This document shows, piece after piece, positions 28,405 to 37,385 of a stretch of DNA of 64,000 bases. The stretch lies in assembly GCA_903902705.1 (NCBI GenBank), contig CAIUVX010000196.1, positions 20,525 through 84,524 of the forward strand, in the 5' to 3' direction. Source of the stretch: an uncultured Methylococcales bacterium. GTDB taxonomy: Bacteria; Pseudomonadota; Gammaproteobacteria; Methylococcales; Methylomonadaceae. The position numbers and the translations under genes are program-made. The notes beneath the pieces are model-generated. The model was not told where the DNA came from. It was given only the letters and a program-made list of their open reading frames with translations, and did not search any database. How positions within the stretch are numbered: the first letter of the stretch is position 1; every line of letters begins with the position of its first letter.

Positions 28405-29900
28405 TATTTAGCTCTCATACTTAGTGCATTTCGTACACAATCACTGTCACTAAAGGGAATGCTCTGCCCATTAATTTCTTGATAATCTTCATGACCTTTA
28501 CCCGCAATCACAATGCAATCGCCTGCTTTTGCTCTGCTAATCGCGCTGTGTATCGCTTGTTCTCGGTTTTGTATGACTTCAATTTTATCAGGGGTTTTAC
28601 AGCCTGCCAAAACAGCATTAACAATATCCAAGCCATTTTCAAAACGTGGATTATCATCAGTCACAACAATCTTATCTGCCCATTGTTCAGCACACGCTCC
28701 CATTTGCGGACGTTTACCCATATCCCGATTACCGCCACAACCAAATACTACCCATAAATCCTGTTGGCAATGTTTTCTAGCACTGCTTAACACCTTGTCC
28801 AGTGCATCTGGCGTATGAGCATAATCAACAAAAATTAATGGCTGATCGTCACCGCCAAATTGCTGCATACGCCCTGCTACGGGTTGTAGCTTTGCCAGTT
28901 TTTTTGTCGCCTCGCTTAATGAAGCTCCCAACGCCAATATCACCGCCAACACACACAACACATTCTCAACATTAAAATCACCATAAAGCGGAATCGTCAC
29001 ATTGTGAGTTTCAGTTTGCCAACACACGTCAAATTCAATGCCGTCTAGCTTATTGATAATATTTTTTGCCCTAATTTGTTCATGCACTTGCATCGCCTTC
29101 GATGAATCCTTAGCATGAGTGATGCCCCATACTCGCACGGTATCAGGAACTGCTGCCAAAATTTGTTCGCTATAGGCATCATCTAAATTAACAACCACAA
29201 ACGCTAAATCGGGTGTTTGCAATAATGTCAGTTTAGCTTGTAGATAACTTTGCATCGAACCGTGATAATCTAAATGATCGCGGCTAATATTGGTAAACAC
29301 AGCACCTTTAAAACGAACGCCATTCACCCTACCCTGCTCCAAACCATGCGATGAGACTTCCATCGCCACTGTTTTTTTGCCAGTGGTTAACAGTTGTACA
29401 AATATACTTTGTATCGCCAACGCATCAGGGGTAGTGTTCAAGGTTTTATGCAGATTACCCCATTCACCCCAACCTAAGGTACCGATAATGCCGCAATCCT
29501 CCAGCATTTGACTTAAAAACTGACTGCATGAGGTTTTTCCATTGGTGCCAGTAATGCCAATCACCGTCATTAATGAAGACGGATCGCCGTAAAATCGAGC
29601 GGCAATATCACCTAACACTAAGCCTAGATTGTCTATGGCAATCATCGGCACAGTACTCTGTGAATTTTCGGATAATTCCTTGCCACCACCTTCTGGATCA
29701 AAAATAATTGCACTCGCACCTTGGCTAATCGCTTGTTTGGCATAACTTAAGCCATGTTGCTTAGAACCTGCTAGAGCAATAAAAGCATTGCCAGCAACAA
29801 CAGCACGGCTATTCAAACTTAATCCTGTAATGTCATTAACCGCGTGTAAATCGGTAGTCGAAGATAAAGCAAAACCTGCTAATAACTCTGATAATTTCAT
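28404..29900 (-). CDS. murE: UDP-MurNAc-L-Ala-D-Glu--meso-diaminopimelate ligase MurE
   Basis: Adds the third stem-peptide residue. The 498-residue protein has GITGTNGKTSCSQFL, NTTPDALAIQ, MEVSSHGLEQGRV, NISRDHLDYHG and VDYAHTPDALDKVL. The substrate-selecting motif DNPR (VVTDDNPRFENGLDI) indicates meso-diaminopimelate, so the wall is of Gram-negative A1-gamma type. It lies 10 bp after ftsI. Confidence 0.97.
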   Translation of the reverse strand: MKLSELLAGFALSSTTDLHAVNDITGLSLNSRAVVAGNAFIALAGSKQHGLSYAKQAISQGASAIIFDPEGGGKELSENSQSTVPMIAIDNLGLVLGDIAARFYGDPSSLMTVIGITGTNGKTSCSQFLSQMLEDCGIIGTLGWGEWGNLHKTLNTTPDALAIQSIFVQLLTTGKKTVAMEVSSHGLEQGRVNGVRFKGAVFTNISRDHLDYHGSMQSYLQAKLTLLQTPDLAFVVVNLDDAYSEQILAAVPDTVRVWGITHAKDSSKAMQVHEQIRAKNIINKLDGIEFDVCWQTETHNVTIPLYGDFNVENVLCVLAVILALGASLSEATKKLAKLQPVAGRMQQFGGDDQPLIFVDYAHTPDALDKVLSSARKHCQQDLWVVFGCGGNRDMGKRPQMGACAEQWADKIVVTDDNPRFENGLDIVNAVLAGCKTPDKIEVIQNREQAIHSAISRAKAGDCIVIAGKGHEDYQEINGQSIPFSDSDCVRNALSMRAK

Positions 29901-29910
29901 AAAGACTGTT

Positions 29911-31749
29911 TTATTGTGTTTGCCGCGTTAGCAAAATAGGCATGGTTTCTTCTTGGTCGGGTGCAACATTCAGTAAACGTAACGCACCTGTCATCACCTT
30001 AGAAAACACAGGAGCTGACACCAGACCACCATAATATTGACCTGCGGACGGTTCATCAATCATCACGACAATAATCAAACGCGGGTTAGAGGCAGGAGCC
30101 ATGCCTGCAAATACCGCAAAATAACTATTACTGCTATAACCATGACTACCGCTAGATTTTTTTACTGTGCCTGTTTTACCCGCAACCGTATAACCATCCA
30201 CTCTGGCTTCATAGGCTGTACCGTCTTTCATAATCACATTTTCTAACATTTCTCGAATAGTCTTGGCGGTTTTAGCGGAAAATACCCGCTGTGGTTTGTC
30301 ATCTTCGTCACGCTTAAGTAAGCTAACTGAGTGTAAAATACCATCATCTGCTAAAGCGGTATAAGATCTCGCCAACTGCACAGCTGAAACACTCAAACCA
30401 TAACCAAAGGACATGGTTGCACGGTCAAAATCATGCCATTTTTTATAATCCAATAAACGTCCACTGGCTTCGCCTTTAAGTCCTGCTTCTGCTGAACTGC
30501 CAAAACCTAGTTTTTTATAAACACTCCAAAAATATTTAGGCGGCATTTTTAACGCCATTTGAGTCACACCAATATTGCTGGATTTTTTTAAAACGTGCAT
30601 TAAATCCAACGCGCCGTAGTTGTGTACATCCTTGACCACATTTTTGCCAACTTGATAACTACCGTTGGTATAAAAAACCGTGTTAGGGCTAACATAACCG
30701 CCATCTAACGCCGCCGCTGCCACAAAAGGTTTAACGGTCGAACCAGGTTCAAATATATCGGTTAATGCTCTATTCCTATACAAGCTTTCTTTTAAATCTT
30801 TTCGACTGTTGGGATTAAACGTAGGCTGATTGACCGCTGCCAAAATTTCACCATTCTTAGCATCCATCACCACTAAGCTGGCTGATTTAGCGTGGTTAGC
30901 GTTCACTGCTACCTGTAATTCTCTATACGCCAAATATTGAATACGTTGATCGATACTTAACTCAATATTTTTTCCAGACACGGGTTCTTTAATGTTTTCA
31001 ACGTCATCAATAATTTGCCGCAATCCATCTCTAATGACTCGTTTACTACCCGATGATCCTTTTAATAGCTGTTCATAACCTGCTTCGATGCCTTCTTGTC
31101 CGACATCATCGAGGTCAGTAAAACCCACTAAATGTGCCGTCACACCGCCTGTTGGATAAAAGCGTTTAAATTCCCGATCAAAATAAACGCCAATTAGCTT
31201 TAAGGCTTTAACCTGCTCACTAATATCTGGATTTATCTGTCGTGCTATGTAAGCAAACTGTTTGTGTGTGTCATCCTTAATCATATCCAGCACCTTATCC
31301 TTAGGCAAGCCAAGCAATTTCTCCATAAGAGCGATTTTCAGCAATTTTTGCTTTTTATAATCGCTCAACACACTGGCTTTTTGGGCATCGGTCAATGCTA
31401 CGCCTGGCTGACTATCTCTGAGTGCTTTCTCCAATTGCTTAAGCTGATTTTTGTCATCCATATTAATCTCGCGTGGATTGATGGAGATAGACACAACAGG
31501 AGTACTAATCGCTAATGGCGCACCGCTTCTGTCTTTAATCATCCCTCGGTATGCAGATATCGGTTCATCATCAACCAGCCGCATATCACCTTGATCTTTG
31601 AGAAATTGCTTATTAAATACCTGCAAATCGACAGCTCGACCTACTAATACTGCCATGCAAGTCATCATAAAAAAAATGAGAATTTTTCGCCTACCCGAAA
31701 AATCCCTTATCGGTTTTTTGACCTCGTTGTTGCCTCGAAAATCCAACAT
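29911..31749 (-). CDS. ftsI: Septal peptidoglycan transpeptidase FtsI (PBP3)
   Basis: A class B penicillin-binding protein partnered with FtsW. The 612-residue protein has a short cytoplasmic tail and membrane segment (ILIFFMMTCMAVLVGRAVDLQ). The pedestal domain contains RGMIKDRSGAPLAIS. The transpeptidase domain has the active serine in EPGSTVKPF, the SSN motif (KKSSNIGVTQM) and KTGT (VAGKTGTVKKSSG). It begins immediately after the ftsL stop. Confidence 0.97.
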   Translation of the reverse strand: MLDFRGNNEVKKPIRDFSGRRKILIFFMMTCMAVLVGRAVDLQVFNKQFLKDQGDMRLVDDEPISAYRGMIKDRSGAPLAISTPVVSISINPREINMDDKNQLKQLEKALRDSQPGVALTDAQKASVLSDYKKQKLLKIALMEKLLGLPKDKVLDMIKDDTHKQFAYIARQINPDISEQVKALKLIGVYFDREFKRFYPTGGVTAHLVGFTDLDDVGQEGIEAGYEQLLKGSSGSKRVIRDGLRQIIDDVENIKEPVSGKNIELSIDQRIQYLAYRELQVAVNANHAKSASLVVMDAKNGEILAAVNQPTFNPNSRKDLKESLYRNRALTDIFEPGSTVKPFVAAAALDGGYVSPNTVFYTNGSYQVGKNVVKDVHNYGALDLMHVLKKSSNIGVTQMALKMPPKYFWSVYKKLGFGSSAEAGLKGEASGRLLDYKKWHDFDRATMSFGYGLSVSAVQLARSYTALADDGILHSVSLLKRDEDDKPQRVFSAKTAKTIREMLENVIMKDGTAYEARVDGYTVAGKTGTVKKSSGSHGYSSNSYFAVFAGMAPASNPRLIIVVMIDEPSAGQYYGGLVSAPVFSKVMTGALRLLNVAPDQEETMPILLTRQTQ

Positions 31750-32016
31750 TTACGGCTTTATATAAATAATTTTTTCGTGTAACGGCAAGACCAGTTTCAA
31801 TTTCTCGCGGGCAACCAACTCAACTCGATTTTGCTCTGAGAATGTCGTCACTTCCAATTGCGTTTGTCCCCACTCAACTTCACGCTGATCCAATTCCCTT
31901 TCTTGTTTTTGAATTTCGATAAAAATCAGTCGTGAATGGTATTTGCTATAAATAACAGCCAAGGCACTAAAAATAAGCACGGTGGTCAATACCCCCAATA
32001 GCCGATGAATTATCAT
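31750..32016 (-). CDS. ftsL: Cell division protein FtsL
   Basis: A small bitopic divisome protein forming a coiled-coil complex with FtsB and FtsQ. The 88-residue product has a membrane segment (LLGVLTTVLIFSALAVIYS) and a heptad-rich periplasmic helix (EIQKQERELDQREVEWGQTQ), with the conserved AREKLKLVLP end. It overlaps rsmH by 4 bp (ATGA). Its place between rsmH and ftsI is diagnostic. Confidence 0.94.
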   Translation of the reverse strand: MIIHRLLGVLTTVLIFSALAVIYSKYHSRLIFIEIQKQERELDQREVEWGQTQLEVTTFSEQNRVELVAREKLKLVLPLHEKIIYIKP

Positions 32017-32942
32017 ACAAGTCTCTCTGCAACACGCATCACCGCACTGCGTGATCTAGGGTTTTCATTGACCTCTAGTTGTTCAGCACTTAAAGCTTTA
32101 CCAATTTTTTTTAATGACCCTTTAGCCATATCTACTTCTTTAATAGGCAGTCTACTAGGATTGTATTTAGCCCCTGATTCATCCTTAATGAAGCGTTTGA
32201 CAATTCGATCTTCCAATGAATGAAATGAAATAACGACCAATCGACCCTCAGGCTTTAACACACGAACAGACTGTTGCAACACAGTTTTTAATTCATCCAA
32301 CTCGCGATTAATTTCAATGCGAATGGCTTGAAACGTGCGCGTTGCAGGATGTTTGTGTTTTTCTCTGGTATGAATAGTCTGGGCAATCAAGTCAGCTAAT
32401 TGTCGAGTCGTGCTTATCGGAATGATTGCTCTTGTTTCAACAATAGCTTTAGCAATACGGCGGGCGAATTTCTCTTCGCCATACTCAAATAAAATCTTAA
32501 CCAAGTATTTTTCATCAACATTAGCTAGCCATTGTTCGGCCGAAACCCCTGATAATCCATCCATGCGCATATCCAAAGGACCATCACGCAAAAAGCTAAA
32601 ACCTCTTTCTGGATTATCAAGTTGCGGCGAAGACACGCCCAAATCAATTAAAATACCATCGATTTTGCCTAACAGTCCTTCGTTTGCAATGGTATTTTCC
32701 AACTCAGAAAAACACGCATGAATTAATTTAAAACGTTCATCTTTTTGCAATGTTTGGGCATAATCTGAATTTATGGCATCCCAATCACGGTCAAAAGCCA
32801 GTAATCGCCCTTGTTCACCCAATAAATTTAAAATTCCTAAGCTATGTCCACCACGCCCAAAAGTACAATCCAGATAAATGCCGTCTTTTTTAATTGCCAA
32901 CTGTTGCAGTGCTTCTGCAAACATAACGGGTAAATGCTCCAT
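32013..32942 (-). CDS. rsmH: 16S rRNA (cytosine-1402-N4)-methyltransferase RsmH (MraW)
   Basis: A SAM-dependent methyltransferase acting at the ribosomal P site. The 309-residue protein begins MEHLPVMFAEALQQL. It has DCTFGRGGHSLGIL (SAM loop), GILIDLGVSSPQLDNPERGFSF, LDMRMD and VISFHSLEDRIVKRF. The ATG at 32942 follows GGGAGA; an upstream in-frame TTG overlaps the mraZ remnant and is less likely. Confidence 0.97.
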   Translation of the reverse strand: MEHLPVMFAEALQQLAIKKDGIYLDCTFGRGGHSLGILNLLGEQGRLLAFDRDWDAINSDYAQTLQKDERFKLIHACFSELENTIANEGLLGKIDGILIDLGVSSPQLDNPERGFSFLRDGPLDMRMDGLSGVSAEQWLANVDEKYLVKILFEYGEEKFARRIAKAIVETRAIIPISTTRQLADLIAQTIHTREKHKHPATRTFQAIRIEINRELDELKTVLQQSVRVLKPEGRLVVISFHSLEDRIVKRFIKDESGAKYNPSRLPIKEVDMAKGSLKKIGKALSAEQLEVNENPRSRSAVMRVAERLV

Positions 32943-32956
32943 TAACAAATCTCCCG

Positions 32957-33424
32957 TCAAAAAGATAAAGTGGTTAATTCTTCAAAACCATCATTGTCAT
33001 CGTTATTTAGCCATTCATTTTCTTTGGCGAGCCATGCCTGCTCATTCCACAGTTCAAATTTATTAAGCTGACCAACTAACATACAATATTTATCCATCCG
33101 TGCAAAGTTCCTGTGTTTTCGGGTAATAACAAACGACCTTGTCCATCCATTTCACATTCAGAGGCACTGCCGATGACAAATCGTTTTAACTTACCTGCCA
33201 TTTTATTTAAAGTGAGCAATTGGCTGATAGTTTGCTCACGTTTTTCCCATTTTGGGTAGTGGATAAAGCCATAAATAACTTTTTTCATCCGCACAACGAT
33301 CATTCACTGCAACAGTAACAATAAGCTGTCCTTCAGCACAGTTGCGCAGCATTTCGCGCTAACGCGTTGGAATCGCCAATCGACTTTTATCATCCAAATT
33401 AATTGAGCTGATACCACGAAACAA
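32957..33424 (-). pseudogene. mraZ: mraZ pseudogene (dcw transcriptional regulator) with a stop and two frameshifts
   Basis: Translating minus-strand pieces gives a nearly full MraZ in three frames. FRGISSINLDDKSRLAIPTR is followed by TAG (where MraZ has Tyr in RYREML), then REMLRNCAEGQLIVTVAVN and WLYPLP. An extra A in CCCAAAATGG shifts to KWEKREQTISQL...GSASECEMDGQGRLLLPEN. A missing base after that shifts to NFARMDKYCMLVGQLNK...FEELTTLSF. The probable start is TTG at 33424 rather than ATG. MraZ is a DNA-binding repressor of the dcw operon. Three independent lesions make function unlikely unless they are assembly errors; two of the three are single-base indels. Confidence 0.88.
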
Positions 33425-33433
33425 AAAATCACC

Positions 33434-33505
33434 CCAATAAAAACCACTTTACACTACTTTGCACCACTCACTAGGCACTATAAATTCCAAACCCTGCATA
33501 GTCAA
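33434..33505 (-). promoter_or_regulatory. dcw promoter with four 10-bp-spaced MraZ-type boxes
   Basis: On the minus strand, TTGACT (33500-33505), a 17-bp spacer and TATAGT (33477-33482) form a good sigma-70 promoter. Downstream, AGTGG, AGTAG, AGTGG and ATTGG recur exactly every 10 bp (centred near 33466, 33456, 33446 and 33436) ahead of the mraZ start. This matches the repeated short boxes bound by oligomeric MraZ in other bacteria; the assignment is by pattern only. Confidence 0.75.
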
Positions 33506-33841
33506 GAATGATTTCACTTATATTCCTGCCTTTTTGACCATGACTTACCTGTCACTTATCGATAAATTAAAGCACAACCACATAACATCAATAAGGTATG
33601 TAAGCTTATTAAGGTAAACCCTCCAGCTTAGCTGTTTACTTTATAGCTAAGCTCTTAACCATCAATAAATCGACAGTTATTATTTAATTAGTTACAGATA
33701 ATAACTCTTAATCCCTTTGAAATATGTTGATATAGAGTAGATTTTTAAACACTAACGCCAAACAGAGCTTAAAAATAAAGTAAAATGAACAGTTTTGTAA
33801 AATCCAACTTCGTCAATTTCAAATAGACATCAAAGGCAGAC
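33506..33841. other. AT-rich intergenic region between divergent dcw and leuB-like genes
   Basis: Apart from the dcw promoter at its left edge I see no gene, strong hairpin or convincing promoter here. The AT-rich stretch 33700-33800 is a plausible place for the promoter of the leuB-like gene, but no hexamer pair stands out. Confidence 0.4.
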
Positions 33842-34951
33842 ATGAAAAGTTATAAAATCGCAGTATTAGCGGGTGATGGTATTGGTCCTGAAATCACTCA
33901 GGAAGCCCTTAAAGTGCTTAAAGTCGTTGAAGAACGCAACGATGTTAAATTTGAATTAATGCCCGCTGCGTTTGGTGCGTGTGCGTATTTTGAATTTGGC
34001 GATGCGTTTCCACAATCCACCATTGATATTTGCGATGCCGCCGATGCCATTTTGAAAGGTCCAATTGGTTTAAGTCATGAAGAATCCAAACAAATTCCCA
34101 TCGACAAACAACCCGAACGTGGCGCGTTATTGCCTATGCGTCGCCGTTACAACACTTACGCTAATTTTAGACCCGTGTCTTTACCGAAAGCTCTCGCGCA
34201 TTTCTCGCCATTAAAAGCTGAAATTATCGGTGAAGGCATTGATATTATTATGGTCAGAGAATTAGTTGGTGGCTTGTACTTTGGTAACAAAGAAATGGGT
34301 ATCAATGAACAAGGCTTGCGTTATGTCAAAGAAACGCTGGAATATGACGAGTTACAAATCAGCCGCATTCTGCACCAAGCCTTTAAACTGGCACAAAAAC
34401 GTAAAAAAACCCTGCACAATATTCACAAAAGCAACGTGTTAAAATCCAGCGTTTTATGGAATGAAATCTTAGACGAAGTGGCAAAAGAATACCCCGATGT
34501 CACCGTCTATCATCAATTAGTCGATTCAGCCGCCACTAACTTATGCCTAAAACCCACGCAATTTGATGTCATGGTCATGGAAAATATGTTCGGCGATATT
34601 TTAAGCGACCAAGGTGGTGGTATTTTAGGCTCATTAGGCTTAATGCCTTCTGCCTGTATCGGCGATGAAAAAGCTTATTACGAACCCTCACACGGCTCTG
34701 CTCCTGACATTGCGGGCAAAAATATTGCCAATCCCTACTCCATGATAGGCTCAGTTGCCATGATGCTGGAAAACAGTTTTGGTATGGAAGCAGAGGCCAA
34801 AAACATCTGGGCAGCCATGCAAGCAGTGTTCGCCGATGGCTATTCAACCGCTGATTTATCGAAAGCCGACAGCGGAGTTAAGATGATTAGCACCAGTGAA
34901 TTTGGCGACAAAGTCGTTGAGAAATTGAGAGCGATGCCGAAAGTGGCTTGA
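33842..34951 (+). CDS. leuB: 3-isopropylmalate dehydrogenase-like enzyme (LeuB/isocitrate dehydrogenase family)
   Basis: Family members oxidise and decarboxylate 3-isopropylmalate or related 2-hydroxy acids with NAD(P). The 369-residue protein has VLAGDGIGPEI, QPERGALLPMRRRYNTYANFRP, MVRELVGGLYFG, the catalytic lysine region HKSNVLKSSVLW, VDSAATNLCLKPTQFDV, MFGDILSDQGGGILGSLG and PSHGSAPDIAGKNIANP. Some motifs differ from canonical LeuB (MRRRYNTY against LRKHFKLF), so a related substrate is possible. AAAGG precedes the ATG. No leuA, leuC or leuD is nearby, which leaves the pathway assignment open. Confidence 0.75.
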   Translation: MKSYKIAVLAGDGIGPEITQEALKVLKVVEERNDVKFELMPAAFGACAYFEFGDAFPQSTIDICDAADAILKGPIGLSHEESKQIPIDKQPERGALLPMRRRYNTYANFRPVSLPKALAHFSPLKAEIIGEGIDIIMVRELVGGLYFGNKEMGINEQGLRYVKETLEYDELQISRILHQAFKLAQKRKKTLHNIHKSNVLKSSVLWNEILDEVAKEYPDVTVYHQLVDSAATNLCLKPTQFDVMVMENMFGDILSDQGGGILGSLGLMPSACIGDEKAYYEPSHGSAPDIAGKNIANPYSMIGSVAMMLENSFGMEAEAKNIWAAMQAVFADGYSTADLSKADSGVKMISTSEFGDKVVEKLRAMPKVA

Positions 34952-34971
34952 TTGAATCGCTAACAAAATAG

Positions 34972-35038
34972 GATGGGCTGACGTAAGGAAGCCCATCTGT
35001 CGCGATTGATGGGCTTCGTACCTCAACCCATTCTATGC
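34972..35038. repeat. GATGGGCT/AGCCCATC hairpin repeat
   Basis: GATGGGCTGACGTAAGGAAG plus CCCATC forms a stem-loop. It is followed by CGCGATTGATGGGCTTCGTA and CCTCAACCCAT. The second part recurs almost exactly at 43695-43732, so this is a dispersed intergenic repeat. It may also act as a terminator for the leuB-like gene. Confidence 0.6.
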
Positions 35039-35051
35039 ACTTAAAATTACT

Positions 35052-35807
35052 ATGCAAACTCAATTTTTCGATAATCCAGAAGCCATTCTCTTTACTTTAG
35101 CTCGACTTTTTGCATCCGAAGGAGCAACACGAGAAGTTGCGGTACTAACTTACTCTACCCCTGAACTTATACAGATTTACTATGATAATTTAGATGGTGG
35201 CACAGCATACTACACACTCTACCTCAATGTATCCTTAAGCCTTTATCCTCAGTTACAAGATGGGATGGGACTTATCGAGCAAGCTATTTGTGATAAAGCA
35301 CAAGTTTTTCTTGTAAAGTTTCACGATTGTCTTAATGAAGTAAAAATCGTACCCGCCACCACGGAAGACGAGCAATGGCGTGAAAAAGCTGCCGCTTGGC
35401 TAGCAGGAAAAGTTACCAATCAAGGACGTGTTCGCTCTGATAATGTTGCTCCTCTTACCGAAAATGGTCTGTTGTTTCGCTCTTGGGCTGAAATTTACCT
35501 CTATCGTGCTTTGAAGGAACTTGGAGTATCGTTTGCACCGCTACCTGTTTTCGTGCGTGGCGGAGATAGTTATCGCCGTATTGAACCTGATTTTTTTATT
35601 ATACATAACGGCATAGCTATGGTTGTCGAAGTAGATGGAGACACCGTACATCAAGAAACACCAGCAGAAGCACATGATAGAACTGCTATGCTTCAACATG
35701 AAGGTGTTCATATTGAGCGCGTTCCAGCCAGCAAATGTGATTCGGCTGAAAAGGCAAAGATAGCTGCACAGAGAATTATGACTACTATCGATAAATATGC
35801 TAAATAA
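35052..35807 (+). CDS. Protein of unknown function with C-terminal DUF559/PD-(D/E)XK nuclease-like domain
   Basis: I do not recognise the 251-residue protein as a whole. The N-terminal half (about 1-120) has no motif I can name. The C-terminal part (about 150-240) reads EPDFFIIHNGIAMVVEVDGD, then H, DRTAMLQHEGVHIERVPASK. That pattern, PDF followed by a hydrophobic strand with EVDG, then R-x4-L-x2-G-x2-hydrophobic-xR, is typical of DUF559/Vsr-like PD-(D/E)XK endonuclease folds. It is a lone gene between repeats and an IS66 fossil, a setting common for laterally acquired nucleases. A defence or DNA-repair role is only a guess. Confidence 0.6.
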   Translation: MQTQFFDNPEAILFTLARLFASEGATREVAVLTYSTPELIQIYYDNLDGGTAYYTLYLNVSLSLYPQLQDGMGLIEQAICDKAQVFLVKFHDCLNEVKIVPATTEDEQWREKAAAWLAGKVTNQGRVRSDNVAPLTENGLLFRSWAEIYLYRALKELGVSFAPLPVFVRGGDSYRRIEPDFFIIHNGIAMVVEVDGDTVHQETPAEAHDRTAMLQHEGVHIERVPASKCDSAEKAKIAAQRIMTTIDKYAK

Positions 35808-35820
35808 CCATTAAGCATTA

Positions 35821-35852
35821 TGTTGGGTTACGGCTATCGCCTAACCCAACCT
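35821..35852. repeat. TTGGGTTA palindromic repeat
   Basis: TTGGGTTA at 35823-35830 pairs with TAACCCAA at 35842-35849 around a 10-base loop. It belongs to the same family as the hairpin in the hvf locus (2303-2340). Confidence 0.65.
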
Positions 35853-36059
35853 ACAAACCAAATACCATCCTAAACAGAATATTAAAATGTACACACTCTG
35901 TATGACTATATTGCGCTAATTAATCTGCATAAATAATCCACTTTATTACACTTTCAATTCTGAACACGATGAACGTCGACTTGCAGTGTGCAGAACTGGA
36001 TAGGGCAAGCGGCGACCATCTACTGCCTGATTATCTCGCCAATCAACACGCCCTCATCA

Positions 36060-36624
36060 ACGCCGATGTCGCACACAAGATGAAAGCGGGCTGCGGGTGA
36101 ATGGCAAACTTCACTGGCTGCACGTTGCCGCCACCCACGTTCACTACAGTGTGCATGAAAAACGCAGCACGCAGGCAATGAATGCGGCTGGCAATCCGCT
36201 ATTGTGAACAACTCACAGGCGAGGACTGGGCGATTGCCCTGTGTGAAGGCAAAACTGCACTGCCTACCGAAACCATCACCGACTTACTGCGTCGTTATGA
36301 CCAAAAAATCGCCATTGGAATCACCTCCTTTCCAATACGTCCTCACGAATCAGGACACAAAGGGCGTACACCGCCACCAACCTACTCATTCGACTGCGTG
36401 ATTTTAAAACCGAAGTCTGGCGATTCCTCATCGATTGGCGTATCCCTTTCGATAACAACTCCGCCGAACGCCTAGTGCGTCCTGTGAAAGTCAAACTTAA
36501 AGTCACTGGTGGTTTTCGAGCCATTGGTGGCTCTGAGGCTTTTTGCATCATCCGCCCCTTATGGGAAATCCGTAAACTGAATCATCTCAATCCGTTTGAT
36601 TTGCTTCAATTTGGATGGGGCTGA
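36060..36624 (+). pseudogene. IS66-family transposase remnant (deleted and frameshifted)
   Basis: Three pieces of an IS66 TnpC-like transposase are visible. SGLRVNGKLHWLHVAATHVH with VHEKRSTQAMNAAG (from 36085) ends in a stop at 36205. CEQLTGEDWAIALCEGKTAL with RRYDQKIAIG is in another frame. RLRDFKTEVWRFLIDWRIPF with DNNSAERLVRPVKVK and FRAIGGSEAFCIIRP runs to TGA at 36622-36624. The segment between pieces one and two, which would carry part of the catalytic core, is deleted. Terminal inverted repeats were not found, so the true borders are unclear. It is a dead element. Confidence 0.85.
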
Positions 36625-36758
36625 GTAGTTACAAATTTTATAGGAACGTGTCCTGTTTAGTGTAGCCACATCAGTATTTTGCCAGTATTTCAATGGGCTA
36701 TTTTTTGTCATGTACAGAGGTTAGCTATATACAAAATATTGATAATGTTCAATGCGTT

Positions 36759-37376
36759 TTAGGTCAACTGTGTGTTGATAACGTGACTCATGAAGGCGGC
36801 AAGTTCTGGGGTGCTGATGGTTATACCTAAATCGGCTAATTGAGTGACTTGTAGGTTTTTATAGCCACAGGGATTAATATAATTGAATGGTGTTAAATCC
36901 ATATTATTATTGAAACTTAAGCCGTGATAACTGCATGAGTTTTTGATACGAATGCCAATCGAACCAATTTTTTTACCCTGCACATAAACACCTGGTGCAT
37001 CGGCTTTGGCAATAGCTTCGATACCGTAAAAGGCGAGGGTGTCAATCATGGTTTGTTCTAATAAACTGACTAATTGGCGGATATTAATATTGAGGCGTTT
37101 AATATCCAGCAAGGTGTAAATAATCACTTGTCCGTGTCCGTGGTAAGTGACTTGTCCACCTCGGTCGCAATGAATGACGGGAATATCGCCTGTATTGAGT
37201 AAGTGTTCACGCTTGCCGTTTAAGCCGAGGGTATAAACCGCTGGATGTTCGACTATCCACAATTCATCGGGCGTGTCGGCAGTGCGTTGTAGGGTGAAGT
37301 CTTGCATGGCTTGCCAGACGGTTGTGTAGTCTTGCAAGCCTAGGTCACGAGTGATGATGGCGCGTAAAGTACGCAT
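36759..37376 (-). CDS. lipB: Octanoyltransferase LipB
   Basis: Transfers octanoyl groups from acyl carrier protein to lipoyl domains. The 205-residue protein shows [20 protein letters not shown], the catalytic lysine motif [11 protein letters not shown] and the acyl-accepting cysteine in [14 protein letters not shown]. It follows ybeD by 9 bp, the conserved dacA-ybeD-lipB order. lipA is not in the window. Confidence 0.96.
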   Translation of the reverse strand: MRTLRAIITRDLGLQDYTTVWQAMQDFTLQRTADTPDELWIVEHPAVYTLGLNGKREHLLNTGDIPVIHCDRGGQVTYHGHGQVIIYTLLDIKRLNINIRQLVSLLEQTMIDTLAFYGIEAIAKADAPGVYVQGKKIGSIGIRIKNSCSYHGLSFNNNMDLTPFNYINPCGYKNLQVTQLADLGITISTPELAAFMSHVINTQLT

Positions 37377-37385
37377 TGCGTACCC

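Noticed and set aside
33076..33303. A stand-alone 75-residue minus-strand gene
   Set aside because: It is the middle piece of mraZ between two frameshifts, not an independent gene.
33434..33470. Short 10-bp periodic repeats as a CRISPR-like array
   Set aside because: Units are 5 bp with no spacers of protospacer size; position and pattern fit MraZ boxes.
36182..36475. A 97-residue plus-strand protein
   Set aside because: It covers the middle fragment of a broken IS66 transposase in a shifted frame.
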